Assembly: GCF_003426815.1 (NCBI RefSeq)
Contig: NZ_QKYK01000001.1
Location: 62,001-126,000 of the forward strand
Direction of reading: 5' to 3'
Length of the DNA stretch: 64,000 nt
From: Desertimonas flava
Lineage (GTDB): Bacteria; Actinomycetota; Acidimicrobiia; Acidimicrobiales; Ilumatobacteraceae
Shown piece after piece: positions 16,690 to 25,339 of this stretch; positions within the stretch are counted from its first letter, which is position 1, and the number at the start of each line of letters is the position of its first letter. Under the pieces are notes generated by a model. It ran no database searches. It saw nothing but the letters and a program-made list of their open reading frames with translations, and was not told the DNA's origin. Position numbers and translations under genes: made by a program.

Positions 16690-17936
16690 GTCTGTGGAGC
16701 CAACGCCCGGCTCGTCCCGCCGAATCGAAGGCGCGCCTGTCGACAGGCCGGCGGGCACTGCCGTTCGCCGCGCTCGGTCTGGTCATCCTGCTGGCCTCCT
16801 GTGCCAAGGATGCGCCGCAGGACACCTGGCAACCCGAAGGCGACAACGCCCAGAAGATCCACAACCTGCAGTGGCCGGTGTTCGCCATCGCCGGGCTGGT
16901 GCTGGTCATCGTCGCCCTGGCCGTGATGTGGTGCGTGTTCCGCTACCGCGACCGCGGCCAGGCCATTCCCGAGCAGACGCACGGCAAGCCGGCCCTCGAG
17001 ATCGGTCTCACGATCCTGCCCGCCCTCATCCTGATCGGTGTCGCCGTCCCCACGGTCGGAACCTTGATGGCGCTCAACAAGACCGACGACACCGCGTGCG
17101 TCGTCAACGTCACGGGCCAGCAGTGGTGGTGGGAGATCGACTACCCCGCGGGCGACTGCGGCGGCGTGGCGATCGACCAGGCCATCGTCACCAGCGGCCA
17201 GCTCGTCATCCCCGAAGACACCAACGTGCTGCTGCGCGGCACGAGTCGTGATGTCATCCACAGCTTCTGGGTCCCGAAGATCAACGGCAAGCGCGACATG
17301 GTCCCTGGCCGCATCCACACCCTCCGCCTGCACGCCGATCACCCCGGCATCTACGCCGGTCAGTGCGCCGAGTTCTGCGGTCTCTCCCACGCCAACATGC
17401 GCATGGAGATCGTCTCGCTCTCACAAGCCGACTTCGCCACGTGGGTGGCCAACCAGCTCGAGCCGGTCGGCGAGATCGAAGGCGGTGAGCTCGCCGAGGA
17501 AGGCGAGGCCCTGTTCATCTCCAACTGCTCGCGCTGCCACCAGGTCAACGGCCAGGTCGGCGCCGACGGCCAGCCCGTCATCGCCGCCCCCGAGGACAAC
17601 GTGTACTCGGGAGCTGCGCCGAACCTCACGCATCTGATGTCTCGCAACACCTTCGCCGGAGCGACGTGGGACCTCCTCACCCCCGAGTGCCGCGAGGCCG
17701 TCTGGGAGGCCGAGCCCGAGGACTTCGGAGCGGCGTACCTCGAGGGCGTCACGGCAGAATGTCTCAACGAGGTCGACCTGCGCGAGTGGCTGCGCAACGC
17801 CCCCGAGAAGAAGCCGATGTTCACCGAGCAGGACGAACTGGCCGAGACCAACGGCCTGCCCCGTGGCATGCCCAACCTCAACCTTTCCGAGGAACAGATC
17901 GACGCCCTGATCGCGTACCTGCTGGAGCTGAACTGA
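16686..17936 (+). CDS. ctaC: Cytochrome c oxidase subunit II with fused cytochrome c (caa3-type)
   Basis: This 416-residue subunit II carries electrons through CuA to subunit I. A lipobox (LLASC, Cys39) suggests a lipid-anchored N-terminus; two membrane helices follow. CuA ligands are all visible: His192, Cys227, Cys231, His235 and Met238 in QCAEFCGLSHANM, plus the aromatic QQWWWEIDY strand. After residue 265 a cytochrome c domain begins with CSRCH (Cys281, Cys284, His285), so the enzyme is caa3-like with its own c-heme donor. A possible distal Met ligand lies near GMPNLNLS or further upstream in the domain. It starts at a GTG overlapping the preceding stop. Confidence 0.95.
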   Translation: MSLWSQRPARPAESKARLSTGRRALPFAALGLVILLASCAKDAPQDTWQPEGDNAQKIHNLQWPVFAIAGLVLVIVALAVMWCVFRYRDRGQAIPEQTHGKPALEIGLTILPALILIGVAVPTVGTLMALNKTDDTACVVNVTGQQWWWEIDYPAGDCGGVAIDQAIVTSGQLVIPEDTNVLLRGTSRDVIHSFWVPKINGKRDMVPGRIHTLRLHADHPGIYAGQCAEFCGLSHANMRMEIVSLSQADFATWVANQLEPVGEIEGGELAEEGEALFISNCSRCHQVNGQVGADGQPVIAAPEDNVYSGAAPNLTHLMSRNTFAGATWDLLTPECREAVWEAEPEDFGAAYLEGVTAECLNEVDLREWLRNAPEKKPMFTEQDELAETNGLPRGMPNLNLSEEQIDALIAYLLELN

Positions 17937-17937
17937 C

Positions 17938-19956
17938 ATGGCGATCATCGAACGACCCGTCCCCGCAACCGTGGGTGCGCCCGTGGTGGCGCCTCCGGTC
18001 ACTCCGTCGCGTACCTTCGGAGCCTTCAAGCGTCCCGTTGCCGCCACCGGCTGGCGCTCGTGGGTGTTCACGGTCGACCACAAGAAGCTCGGCATCATGT
18101 ACGGCGCCGCCGCCATCGTCTTCTTCGTGGTCGGCGGCATCGAGGCGCTGCTGATCAGGGCCCAGCTGGCCGGCCCCGACGGCACGGTCCTGTCGGCCGA
18201 CCTGTACAACCAGATGTTCACCATGCACGCCACGTCCATGGTGTTCCTCTTCGCCATGCCGATGGCGTCGGCGTTCGCCAACTACATGCTGCCGCTGCAG
18301 ATCGGCGCCCGTGACGTCGCCTTCCCGCGCATCAACGCCTTCGGCTTCTGGTGCTTCCTCTTCGGCGCCATCTTCGTCAACCTGTCCTGGTTCCTCGGCG
18401 GCGCCGCCGACGGTGGCTGGTTCATGTACGCGCCGAACTCGAGCGTGGCGTTCTCCCCGAGCAACGGCATCGACTTCTGGACGCTCGGCCTGCAGATCAC
18501 CGGCATCGCCTCGCTCACCGGCGCCGTCAACCTGATCGTCACCGTGCTCAACATGCGCACCAAGGGCATGTCGCTGATGCGGATGCCGGTGTTCACGTGG
18601 ATGGTGCTGGTGATCCAGTTCCTCCTCCTGTTCGCCATGCCGGTCATCACCGTCGCCCTGTTCCTGCTGATGTTCCAGCGCAGCTTCGACGCCACGTTCT
18701 TCACCGTCGAGGCCGGTGCTGACCCGCTGCTCTGGCAGCACCTCTTCTGGATCTTTGGCCACCCCGAGGTGTACATCCTCGTGTTGCCGTCGTTCGGCAT
18801 CATCTCCGAGGTCCTGCCCGTCTTCGCCAAGAAGCCGCTGTTCGGCTACCCGTTCGTGGTCTTCTCGGGCGCGGCCATCGGCTTCGTCGGCTGGGGTGTG
18901 TGGGCCCACCACATGTTCGCCTCCGGCCTCGGTCCCGTCAGCGTCGCCGTGTTCTCGGTGGCCACGATGGCGATCGCCATCCCCACCGGCGTCAAGATCG
19001 TCAACTGGACGCTCACCATGTGGGGCGGCAAGTTGAAGTTCACGACGGCGATGCTCTTCGCCGTCGGCATGATCGTCGAGTTCACCATCGGCGGTCTTTC
19101 CGGCGTCACGCACTCCGTGGCCCCATCGGACACGCAGCAGACCGACACCTACTACATCGTCGCCCACTTCCACTACGTGCTGTTCGGCGGCGCCGTGCTC
19201 GGGTTCTTCGCCGGCTTCTACTACTGGTGGCCGAAGATCTTCGGCAAGTGCCTCGGCGAGAAGCTCGGCAAGTGGAACTTCTGGCTGATGATCATCGGCA
19301 TGAACCTGACGTTTGGCCCGATGCACATCATCGGCCTCCAGGGCCAGCCCCGCCGCATGTACGTCTGGACCGACTACCGGGCCGGCGAAGGCTTCTTCAA
19401 CCTCGGCTTCTGGAACCAGGTCTCGTCGGTCGGAGCGTTCATCCTCGCCCTCGGCGTGCTGATGTTCCTCATCAACGTCGTGCAGACCACCCGCAAGGGA
19501 GCCCCGGCGCCGCTCGACCCGTGGGACGCCCGCACCCTGGAGTGGATGACCACGTCGCCGCCCAAGGAGCACAACTTCGACTCGCTGCCCGAGGTGCACG
19601 CACTCGACGAGTTCTTCCATCGCAAGTACGCCGACGTGGGCGAAGGCAATCATCACGACCTGCAGAAGGTGGCGACGGCCGAGGACATCCTCGCCGAGCA
19701 AGAGGCCAACGCCGACCACCACATCCACCTGCCGTCGCCGTCCTACTGGCCGCTCGTCCTCGCCTTCATGCTGCCGTTCGTCGGCTTCGGCATCATCTAC
19801 AACCGCCTCATCGCCATCGTCGCCGCCGCCCTCATCGTGGTGTCGATGTTCGGATGGGCGCTCGAGCCGTCGGTCGCCGACGAGAGCGACTACGACCCCG
19901 AAGAGCCCGACGCCGGGCCCGGAACCGACCTGGCCGTCGTGGGAGGCGCGACGTGA
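17938..19956 (+). CDS. ctaD: Cytochrome c oxidase subunit I, C-terminally extended
   Basis: This is the catalytic subunit of the aa3/caa3 oxidase, 672 residues. All ligands are present: His97 and His412 for the low-spin heme, His410 for heme a3, and His275, His324 and His325 for CuB with the cross-linking Tyr279 in HPEVY. After a canonical body of about 555 residues there is a tail with HNFDSLPEVH and two extra hydrophobic segments (YWPLVLAFMLPFVGFGIIY, LIAIVAAALIVVSMFGWAL) that resemble subunit IV, so part of CtaF appears fused here. It follows ctaC by one base and overlaps ctaE by GTGA. Confidence 0.96.
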   Translation: MAIIERPVPATVGAPVVAPPVTPSRTFGAFKRPVAATGWRSWVFTVDHKKLGIMYGAAAIVFFVVGGIEALLIRAQLAGPDGTVLSADLYNQMFTMHATSMVFLFAMPMASAFANYMLPLQIGARDVAFPRINAFGFWCFLFGAIFVNLSWFLGGAADGGWFMYAPNSSVAFSPSNGIDFWTLGLQITGIASLTGAVNLIVTVLNMRTKGMSLMRMPVFTWMVLVIQFLLLFAMPVITVALFLLMFQRSFDATFFTVEAGADPLLWQHLFWIFGHPEVYILVLPSFGIISEVLPVFAKKPLFGYPFVVFSGAAIGFVGWGVWAHHMFASGLGPVSVAVFSVATMAIAIPTGVKIVNWTLTMWGGKLKFTTAMLFAVGMIVEFTIGGLSGVTHSVAPSDTQQTDTYYIVAHFHYVLFGGAVLGFFAGFYYWWPKIFGKCLGEKLGKWNFWLMIIGMNLTFGPMHIIGLQGQPRRMYVWTDYRAGEGFFNLGFWNQVSSVGAFILALGVLMFLINVVQTTRKGAPAPLDPWDARTLEWMTTSPPKEHNFDSLPEVHALDEFFHRKYADVGEGNHHDLQKVATAEDILAEQEANADHHIHLPSPSYWPLVLAFMLPFVGFGIIYNRLIAIVAAALIVVSMFGWALEPSVADESDYDPEEPDAGPGTDLAVVGGAT

Positions 19957-20651
19957 CCGACACGAGCACGACCGAGAACGAGACCGACGTGTCCACCGAC
20001 ATCGACGACGCCACCGCCCAGGCCGCTACGCCGGTGCCGGTGGTCGACCCCGCCGGCCACGGCGAGCACCACGGCTCGCCCGACGAGCACGGCACCACCG
20101 GCCTCTCCAACAACAAGATGGGCATGTGGCTGTTCCTGGGTTCCGAGTGCCTGCTGTTCGGCGGCCTGATCTCCACCTACATGCTGTACCGGGGCCGGCA
20201 CTCCGGGAACCTCGGCCCCGACCAGATCTACGACATCCCGTTCACGTCGGTGTCGAGCTTCGTCCTGCTGATGTCCTCGCTCACCATGGTGCTCGCCGTA
20301 TCGGCCGCCAAGCGCCACGACGACCGCAACACCCGGGTGTGGCTGGTGATCACCGCCCTGCTCGGCGCCACGTTCGTCGGCGGTCAGGTGTACGAGTTCA
20401 CGACGTTCTACAACGAGGGCCTGGGCTTCACCACGAGCCTGTTCTCGTCGAGCTTCTACACGCTCACCGGCTTCCACGGTGCCCACGTCACGATCGGCAT
20501 CCTGATGCTGCTCGCCCTCACGCTGATCCACAAGCGCAAGCGGGTCACCGGCGACCAGGCCGAGGTGGTCGAGCTGGTCGGCCTGTACTGGCACTTCGTC
20601 GACATCATCTGGATCATCATCTTCACCCTCGTCTACCTGATCCCGGCCTGA
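19953..20651 (+). CDS. ctaE: Cytochrome c oxidase subunit III
   Basis: This 232-residue membrane subunit supports proton uptake and stability of subunit I. Landmarks are NKMGMWLFLGSECLLFGGL (helix 1-2 region with the conserved Glu), FTLTGFHGAHV-type helix (FYTLTGFHGAHVTIGILM) and the terminal LYWHFVDIIWIIIFTLVYL. The N-terminal 50 residues are a soluble acidic, His-containing tail. The GTG start at 19953 overlaps the ctaD stop. Compare the degenerate paralogue at 14939, which lacks the His and Asp residues. Confidence 0.95.
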   Translation: MTDTSTTENETDVSTDIDDATAQAATPVPVVDPAGHGEHHGSPDEHGTTGLSNNKMGMWLFLGSECLLFGGLISTYMLYRGRHSGNLGPDQIYDIPFTSVSSFVLLMSSLTMVLAVSAAKRHDDRNTRVWLVITALLGATFVGGQVYEFTTFYNEGLGFTTSLFSSSFYTLTGFHGAHVTIGILMLLALTLIHKRKRVTGDQAEVVELVGLYWHFVDIIWIIIFTLVYLIPA

Positions 20652-20652
20652 T

Positions 20653-20985
20653 ATGACTGACGTCGTGACCGACCACGCCCCCGCCGCCAGTGACGGCGCC
20701 GACGCCCACCACGGGCCGAGCGATCTCACGTTCATCAAGACGGCCGGGGTCCTCGCAGTGCTGACCGCCATCGAGGTGTGGCTCAGCTACTCGGGCCTCA
20801 GCGCGAGCATCTTCGTGCCGATCCTGCTCGTCGTGATGGTGCTCAAGTTCTTCACCGTCGTGCTCGTGTTCATGCACATCAAGTACGACGCGAAGATCTT
20901 CGGCCGGCTCTTCTACATGGGGCTCTTCCTCGCGATCTTCGTGTACGTCGCTGCGCTGGCGACGTTCCACTTCTTCAGCAGCTGA
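20653..20985 (+). CDS. ctaF: Cytochrome c oxidase subunit IV (CyoD/CtaF-type)
   Basis: This 110-residue protein has three hydrophobic helices: GVLAVLTAIEVWLSYSGL, IFVPILLVVMVLKFFTVVLV and FYMGLFLAIFVYVAALATF, with the subunit IV marker FMHIKYDAKIFGRLF between helices 2 and 3. It starts one base after the ctaE stop and is the last gene of the oxidase operon before a hairpin terminator. Confidence 0.9.
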   Translation: MTDVVTDHAPAASDGADAHHGPSDLTFIKTAGVLAVLTAIEVWLSYSGLSASIFVPILLVVMVLKFFTVVLVFMHIKYDAKIFGRLFYMGLFLAIFVYVAALATFHFFSS

Positions 20986-21114
20986 CGCTTCGTCCTCGGC
21001 GGCGTCGGTCGCTTCGCTCCCTCGCCGCCTGCGGCGAGTTTGTGAGGTGCTCGCTGCGCTCGCACTGAAGAGTTGAAAGAGGCGGCGGCGCAGCAAGCTG
21101 CGCTGATCGCCGCA

Positions 21115-21137
21115 TCGAGGGGGGAATCCCCCCTCGA
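21115..21137 (+). terminator. Hairpin terminator candidate after the oxidase operon
   Basis: TCGAGGGGGG / CCCCCCTCGA forms a perfect 10-bp stem with a 3-base AAT loop, 130 bases after the ctaF stop. No T-run follows. Confidence 0.45.
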
Positions 21138-21160
21138 GCACCCCCCTTCGGCGCCCGCGC

Positions 21161-21264
21161 GTTGATCGCCTCGCGACCGGTCTCCAACGGCGGCCGCGTG
21201 TTGATCGCCTCGCTACCGGTCTCCATCGGCGCGTTGCTCGGCTCGAGGCCGGTTTCCGATCGGC
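21161..21264 (+). repeat. Three direct repeats of about 32 bp
   Basis: Units start at 21161, 21200 and 21233. The first two share GTTGATCGCCTCG, then ACCGGTCTCCA and CGGCG; the third is more diverged (GTTGCTCGGCTCG, then CCGGTTTCC). They are tandem, degenerate and lack CRISPR-like spacers. Confidence 0.6.
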
Positions 21265-21300
21265 CGCTGATCGTTCCACTCTCTCCGCGGCGGAAGTCAC

Positions 21301-21348
21301 GGGGGGTGGGCTGGCTGGTTGGGGGGTGGCGGGGGCAGACTGGGGGGC
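21301..21348 (+). promoter_or_regulatory. G-quadruplex-prone leader immediately before ctaG
   Basis: At least five runs of three to six G lie within 48 bases on the coding strand, ending one base before the GTG start. They could fold into a G-quadruplex in mRNA and cover the ribosome site. The fold is a prediction. Confidence 0.4.
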
Positions 21349-22245
21349 GTGCCGAATCCATGGCGGTTTGAGCTCCATCTCGAGGTCATCGTCCTCGTCA
21401 CCGCGCTGACGGTCGCCTACACGTACCTCGTGCGAGTCATCGGACCGGCCGCCGTGAAGGTGGGCGAGTCGCCGATCACCCGCAAGAACGTCTACGCCTT
21501 CGTCGGCGCCATGAGCATGCTCTTCGCCGCCAGCTGGTGGCCCCTCCACGACATCGGTGAGCAGTACCTCTACTCGGCCCACATGCTCCAGCACATGATG
21601 CTGTCGTACTTCATGCCGCCGCTGATCTGGCTGGCGACGCCGGAGTGGCTGATGCGCACCATCATCGGCCACGGGCGCTTCTACCACGTGGTCCGTTGGC
21701 TCACCCATCCGGTGGTCGCCGGCGTCACGTTCAACGTCGCCGTGATGGTGATCCACATCCCCGGAGTGGTGACGGCGTCGACCGAGAGCGGCCTCACCCA
21801 CTACGCCCTCCACGTGATGGTCGTGACCACGTCGCTCTTGATGTGGATGCCGGTCTGCGGACCGATCCCCGAGTTCCGCATCGGCACGGCGCCCAAGATG
21901 ATCTACCTGTTCCTGCAGTCGGTGGTGCCCACCGTGCCGGCCGGCTGGCTGACGTTCGCCGACGACCCCGTGTACCACAGCTACGGCAACCAGCCGCTCC
22001 GCCTCTGGGGCGTCTCGGCCGTCGCCGACCAGCAGCTGGCCGGGGCGATCATGAAGACGGGCGGCTCGATCTTCCTCTGGACGATCATCATCCGCCTCTG
22101 GTTCAAGCGCTTCGCCAAGTCGTACGCGCAGGAGCACAACTACCGGCGGACCCCCGTCACCGTTCCGGAGGCGGACGCCGGCACGCTCACCTACGAGGAC
22201 GTCGAGCGCGAGTTCGCCGCCACACCGGCGGTGCGCGAGCCCTGA
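21349..22245 (+). CDS. ctaG: Cytochrome c oxidase assembly factor CtaG (caa3-type)
   Basis: This 298-residue membrane protein of the caa3_CtaG family has about seven helices. His/Met-rich loop motifs typical of the family are visible: HDIGEQYLYSAHMLQHMML, HYALHVMVVTTSLLMWMPV and TVPAGWLTFAD. These are thought to help copper delivery to CuB. The GTG at 21349 follows a G-rich stretch directly and starts the VPNPWRFELH reading that leads into the first helix. It is separated from the oxidase operon by a terminator-like hairpin and repeats, so it may have its own promoter. Confidence 0.9.
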   Translation: MPNPWRFELHLEVIVLVTALTVAYTYLVRVIGPAAVKVGESPITRKNVYAFVGAMSMLFAASWWPLHDIGEQYLYSAHMLQHMMLSYFMPPLIWLATPEWLMRTIIGHGRFYHVVRWLTHPVVAGVTFNVAVMVIHIPGVVTASTESGLTHYALHVMVVTTSLLMWMPVCGPIPEFRIGTAPKMIYLFLQSVVPTVPAGWLTFADDPVYHSYGNQPLRLWGVSAVADQQLAGAIMKTGGSIFLWTIIIRLWFKRFAKSYAQEHNYRRTPVTVPEADAGTLTYEDVEREFAATPAVREP

Positions 22246-22298
22246 CGAGGCGCCCAATCGGCGCTGGTCGGCGCCCCATCCACAGGTAGCGTCGGAGC

Positions 22299-23594
22299 GT
22301 GCTCGACGCCCGGCTCCTACGAACCGACCTGCCGGCCACGATCGCCGCGCTCGCCCGACGAGGCAAGCCCGAGCTGATCGATCAGCTCCAAACGGCGGCC
22401 GCCCTCGACTCCCGTCTGCGTGAGATCACGTCCGAGCGAGACACCGTGCGCGCTCGCGTGAACGAGCTCTCCAAGGAGATCGGACGCCTGCGACGGCAGC
22501 CCGACGCCGGCGACGAGGCGGAACGACTCGCCACTGAGAGCCGGGCGTTCGGCGAGCAGGAACGACAGCTCGCCGAGGATCACGGCGCGATCTCGGCCCA
22601 GCTGCGCGACATCATGCTCGGGCTCCCCAACCTCCCGTCCGAGCTCGCCCCCGACGGCGCCGGCGAGGACGACAACGTGGTGGTGAAGGGACCGATCGGG
22701 TTGCCCGACGAGTACCCCGACCACCAGCTGGTGCCGCACTGGGAGACCGGCGCGGCGCTGGGCATCCTCGACAACGAGCGCGCCGTGAAGCTCAGCGGGG
22801 CGATGTTCACGATGACGCGCGGGCTCGGGGCGACGCTCGGCCGAGCCCTCTGCCAGCTCGCCCTCGACCGCAACGCCGACGCCTTCGAAGAGATCCGGCC
22901 GCCGTCACTCGTCACGTCGGCCACGCTCACGGCGTCGGGTCAGCTGCCGAAGTTCGCCGACGACGCCTTCGCCATCGAGCGCGACGACCTCTGGGCGATC
23001 CCCACCGCCGAGGTGCCACTGACATCGATCTATCGCGACGAGGTCCTCGCCGACACCGACTTGCCGGTGCGGATGATGGCCTACACGCCGTGCTACCGAC
23101 GCGAGGCGGGCTCGGCCGGTAAGGACACACGCGGCATGCTGCGTGCCCACGAGTTCGACAAGGTCGAGATCCTCGCCCTCGCCACCCCCGAACAGAGCCC
23201 GGACCTCCTCGACGAGCTGCTCGGCCGCGCCGAAGCCACGATCGCCGCCCTCGAACTGCCCTACCGCATCATCGACATCTGCACCGGCGACCTCGGCCAG
23301 ACCCACCATCGCTCGTTCGACATCGAGGTCTGGTCGCCCGGCACGCAGGCGTGGCTCGAGGTGTCGTCGGTCAGCTGGTTCAGCGACTATCAGGCCCGCC
23401 GGGCCAACATCCGCTTCCGTCGGACCGGCCAGAAGGGCACCGAGATCGTCCACACCCTCAACGGATCCGCCCTCGCCGTGCCTCGGGTCTGGGCGGCCAT
23501 CCTCGAGAACCATCGCCAGCCCGACGGCTCGGTCGTGATCCCCGAGGTGCTCCGCCCGTACATGCGCGGCGCCGACGTGATCCTCCCGAAATGA
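22299..23594 (+). CDS. serS: Seryl-tRNA synthetase
   Basis: This class II synthetase of 431 residues has an N-terminal coiled-coil arm (SRLREITSERDTVRARVNEL to about residue 100) that binds the long arm of tRNA-Ser and, in principle, tRNA-Sec. The catalytic core shows motif 2 (MMAYTPCYRREAGSAGKDTRG, with the class II Arg) and motif 3 (ALAVPRVWAAILENHRQ). Because SerS charges tRNA-Sec before SelA acts, it also supplies the selenocysteine pathway found at 55-62 kb. It starts at GTG 22299; its stop overlaps the pdxH start. Confidence 0.97.
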   Translation: MLDARLLRTDLPATIAALARRGKPELIDQLQTAAALDSRLREITSERDTVRARVNELSKEIGRLRRQPDAGDEAERLATESRAFGEQERQLAEDHGAISAQLRDIMLGLPNLPSELAPDGAGEDDNVVVKGPIGLPDEYPDHQLVPHWETGAALGILDNERAVKLSGAMFTMTRGLGATLGRALCQLALDRNADAFEEIRPPSLVTSATLTASGQLPKFADDAFAIERDDLWAIPTAEVPLTSIYRDEVLADTDLPVRMMAYTPCYRREAGSAGKDTRGMLRAHEFDKVEILALATPEQSPDLLDELLGRAEATIAALELPYRIIDICTGDLGQTHHRSFDIEVWSPGTQAWLEVSSVSWFSDYQARRANIRFRRTGQKGTEIVHTLNGSALAVPRVWAAILENHRQPDGSVVIPEVLRPYMRGADVILPK

Positions 23595-24238
23595 ACGACG
23601 AGCTCGCCACTCGCCGGGTGCAGTACGAGACGGCGGGTCTCGACGCGGTCGATCTCGCCGGCGACCCGCTCACCCAATGGCAGCGGTGGTACGACGACGC
23701 CAGCGCGGCCGGAGTGACCGAGCCCAACGCGATGACCGTGGCGACGGTCGACGCCGACGGCCTGCCCGACGCTCGCGTGGTGCTCGCGCGCGGCGTCGAC
23801 GAGCGGTCGCTCGTCTTCTACACCAACTACGACAGCGCCAAGAGCCGGCAACTCGCTGCCGCGCCGCACGCAGCCGCCGTCTTCGCCTGGCTCGACCTCC
23901 ACCGTCAGGTCCGCATCCGCGGTGCCATCGAGCGCGTGCCGGCGGCCGAGAGCGACGCCTACTTCGCCGGACGACCCCGCGGCAGCCAGATCGGTGCCTG
24001 GGCGTCCCCGCAGAGCGAGGTGCTCGCCGACCGGGCCGAGCTGGAACGTCGCACCGCGGACGTCGAGCAGCGCTTCACCGGCACCGACGAGGTCCCGCGC
24101 CCGCCGTTCTGGGGTGGCTGGCGCCTCGTCGTGGAGACCGCCGAGTTCTGGCAGGGACGTCCGAGCCGCCTCCACGATCGTCTCCGGTACCGTCGCGGCG
24201 GCGCGGGGGCGTGGCTCGTCGAACGCCTCGCACCCTGA
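23591..24238 (+). CDS. pdxH: Pyridoxamine 5-prime-phosphate oxidase
   Basis: This FMN-dependent oxidase makes pyridoxal phosphate. The 215 residues contain the PNPOx pattern NAMTVATVDADGLPDARVVL, FYTNYDSAKSRQL (FMN phosphate region), RIRGAIERV and RPRGSQIGAWASPQS, ending with a C-terminal dimer segment RLHDRLRYRR. It begins with ATGA overlapping serS. The product feeds PLP enzymes in this window such as SelA and the decarboxylase at 45.1 kb. Confidence 0.95.
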   Translation: MNDELATRRVQYETAGLDAVDLAGDPLTQWQRWYDDASAAGVTEPNAMTVATVDADGLPDARVVLARGVDERSLVFYTNYDSAKSRQLAAAPHAAAVFAWLDLHRQVRIRGAIERVPAAESDAYFAGRPRGSQIGAWASPQSEVLADRAELERRTADVEQRFTGTDEVPRPPFWGGWRLVVETAEFWQGRPSRLHDRLRYRRGGAGAWLVERLAP

Positions 24239-24324
24239 GCGGTCCCGGTGGGCCGTCGACGCCCGCGCTGATCGTCGGCCAATCGCCCTCGCCGACACCG
24301 GTTTGCGCCGATACCGTCGGCCAG

Positions 24325-24627
24325 ATGGCGCACATCCCGACCGCACCCATCGCCGCCGCATCCCTCGTCGGCGGCTACGTCGTGGCCCGCGAGACCAAGA
24401 AGCGCCCGCTCGGCGGGCTCGTCTTGGCGGTCGGAGGCCTGCTCGCCGGGCGGCTGTGGCACCGCCGGGTCGGGCCGGTCGGGACGGCTGCGCTCACCGC
24501 CGTGTACCTCGGAGGGTTCGGTGGGTCTCACCCGTTGGCGAAGAAGATCGGTGCCTGGCCGGCCGTCCTCACCGCTGCCGCCACCAGCGCAGCAGCGTCC
24601 TGGCTCGTCGCCGACCGCCGGCGCTGA
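24325..24627 (+). CDS. Small Gly/Ala-rich membrane protein
   Basis: This 100-residue ORF has an ATG at 24325, high third-position GC and three weak hydrophobic stretches (APIAAASLVGGYVVA, GLVLAVGGLLAGRLW, TAALTAVYLGGFGG) separated by basic loops. I do not recognise the family. It lies between pdxH and orn, on the same strand as both. Confidence 0.6.
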   Translation: MAHIPTAPIAAASLVGGYVVARETKKRPLGGLVLAVGGLLAGRLWHRRVGPVGTAALTAVYLGGFGGSHPLAKKIGAWPAVLTAAATSAAASWLVADRRR

Positions 24628-24721
24628 CCGCGTCGACCGCCCGGCGGCAGGCCACAGGGGCCCGGTGGAGTACGCTTCCAAGAGTCGGCGGACGGCTCTC
24701 GGGTGGATTGGCTCGGGTGGA

Positions 24722-25339
24722 ATGTGGTTGGAGGAACAGCGGAACGTGCTCGTCTGGATGGACCTGGAGATGACGGGACTCGATCACACGCGCGACGTGA
24801 TCGTCGAGATCGCCACGATCGTCACCGACGATGAGCTGCGCGTCGTGGCCGAGGGACCCGATCTGGTCATCCACGCACCCGACGAGATCCTCGCCACGAT
24901 GGATCCCGTCGTCGTCGACATGCACACGCGGTCCGGCCTGCTCGAGGCCATCCGCGCGTCGAAGGTCACGCTCGAAGCGGCCGGCGCCGCGACGCTGGAC
25001 TTCATCCGCACCCACGTGCCCGAACCGGGCACGGTGCCGCTGTGCGGCAACTCGATCGGCACCGACCGGCGCTTCCTGGCTCGCTGGCTGCCGGAGATCG
25101 AGAAGCACCTGCACTACCGCTCCGTCGACGTCTCGAGCGTCAAGGAGCTCGTCCGCCGGTGGTACCCCGACGTGATCCAGGCGTCGCCCCGCAAGTCCGG
25201 CTCGCACCGAGCACTCGACGACATCCGGGCCTCGATCGAGGAGCTGCGGTTCTACCGCGGCGAGGTGTTCGTCGCCCCCCAGCCCGCCGTCGGCACACCA
25301 GCTCCCGTCGCCGTGGTCGCCCCGGCCGCCGACGACTGA
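24722..25339 (+). CDS. orn: Oligoribonuclease
   Basis: This DEDDh 3-prime exonuclease degrades short RNAs and pGpG. It has about 205 residues. Catalytic acids are visible in WMDLEMTGLD (Asp, Glu) and in GTDRRFLARWLPE (Asp), and the His/Asp pair in SHRALDDIRASIEELRFYR. The C-terminal tail is Pro/Ala/Val-rich and dispensable-looking. The ATG at 24722 gives 8 extra residues before the usual start; a GTG at 24746, 11 bases after GGAGG, is also plausible. It overlaps the next gene by TGATG. Confidence 0.94.
   Translation: MWLEEQRNVLVWMDLEMTGLDHTRDVIVEIATIVTDDELRVVAEGPDLVIHAPDEILATMDPVVVDMHTRSGLLEAIRASKVTLEAAGAATLDFIRTHVPEPGTVPLCGNSIGTDRRFLARWLPEIEKHLHYRSVDVSSVKELVRRWYPDVIQASPRKSGSHRALDDIRASIEELRFYRGEVFVAPQPAVGTPAPVAVVAPAADD

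Noticed and set aside
17878-19728. Minus-strand 616-codon ORF under ctaD
   Set aside because: It is antisense to a canonical oxidase subunit and rich in Asp, Glu, Gly and His as expected for a shadow frame.
21161-21264. CRISPR array
   Set aside because: The repeats are diverged, spaced 33 and 39 bases start to start with almost no spacer, and have no cas genes nearby.
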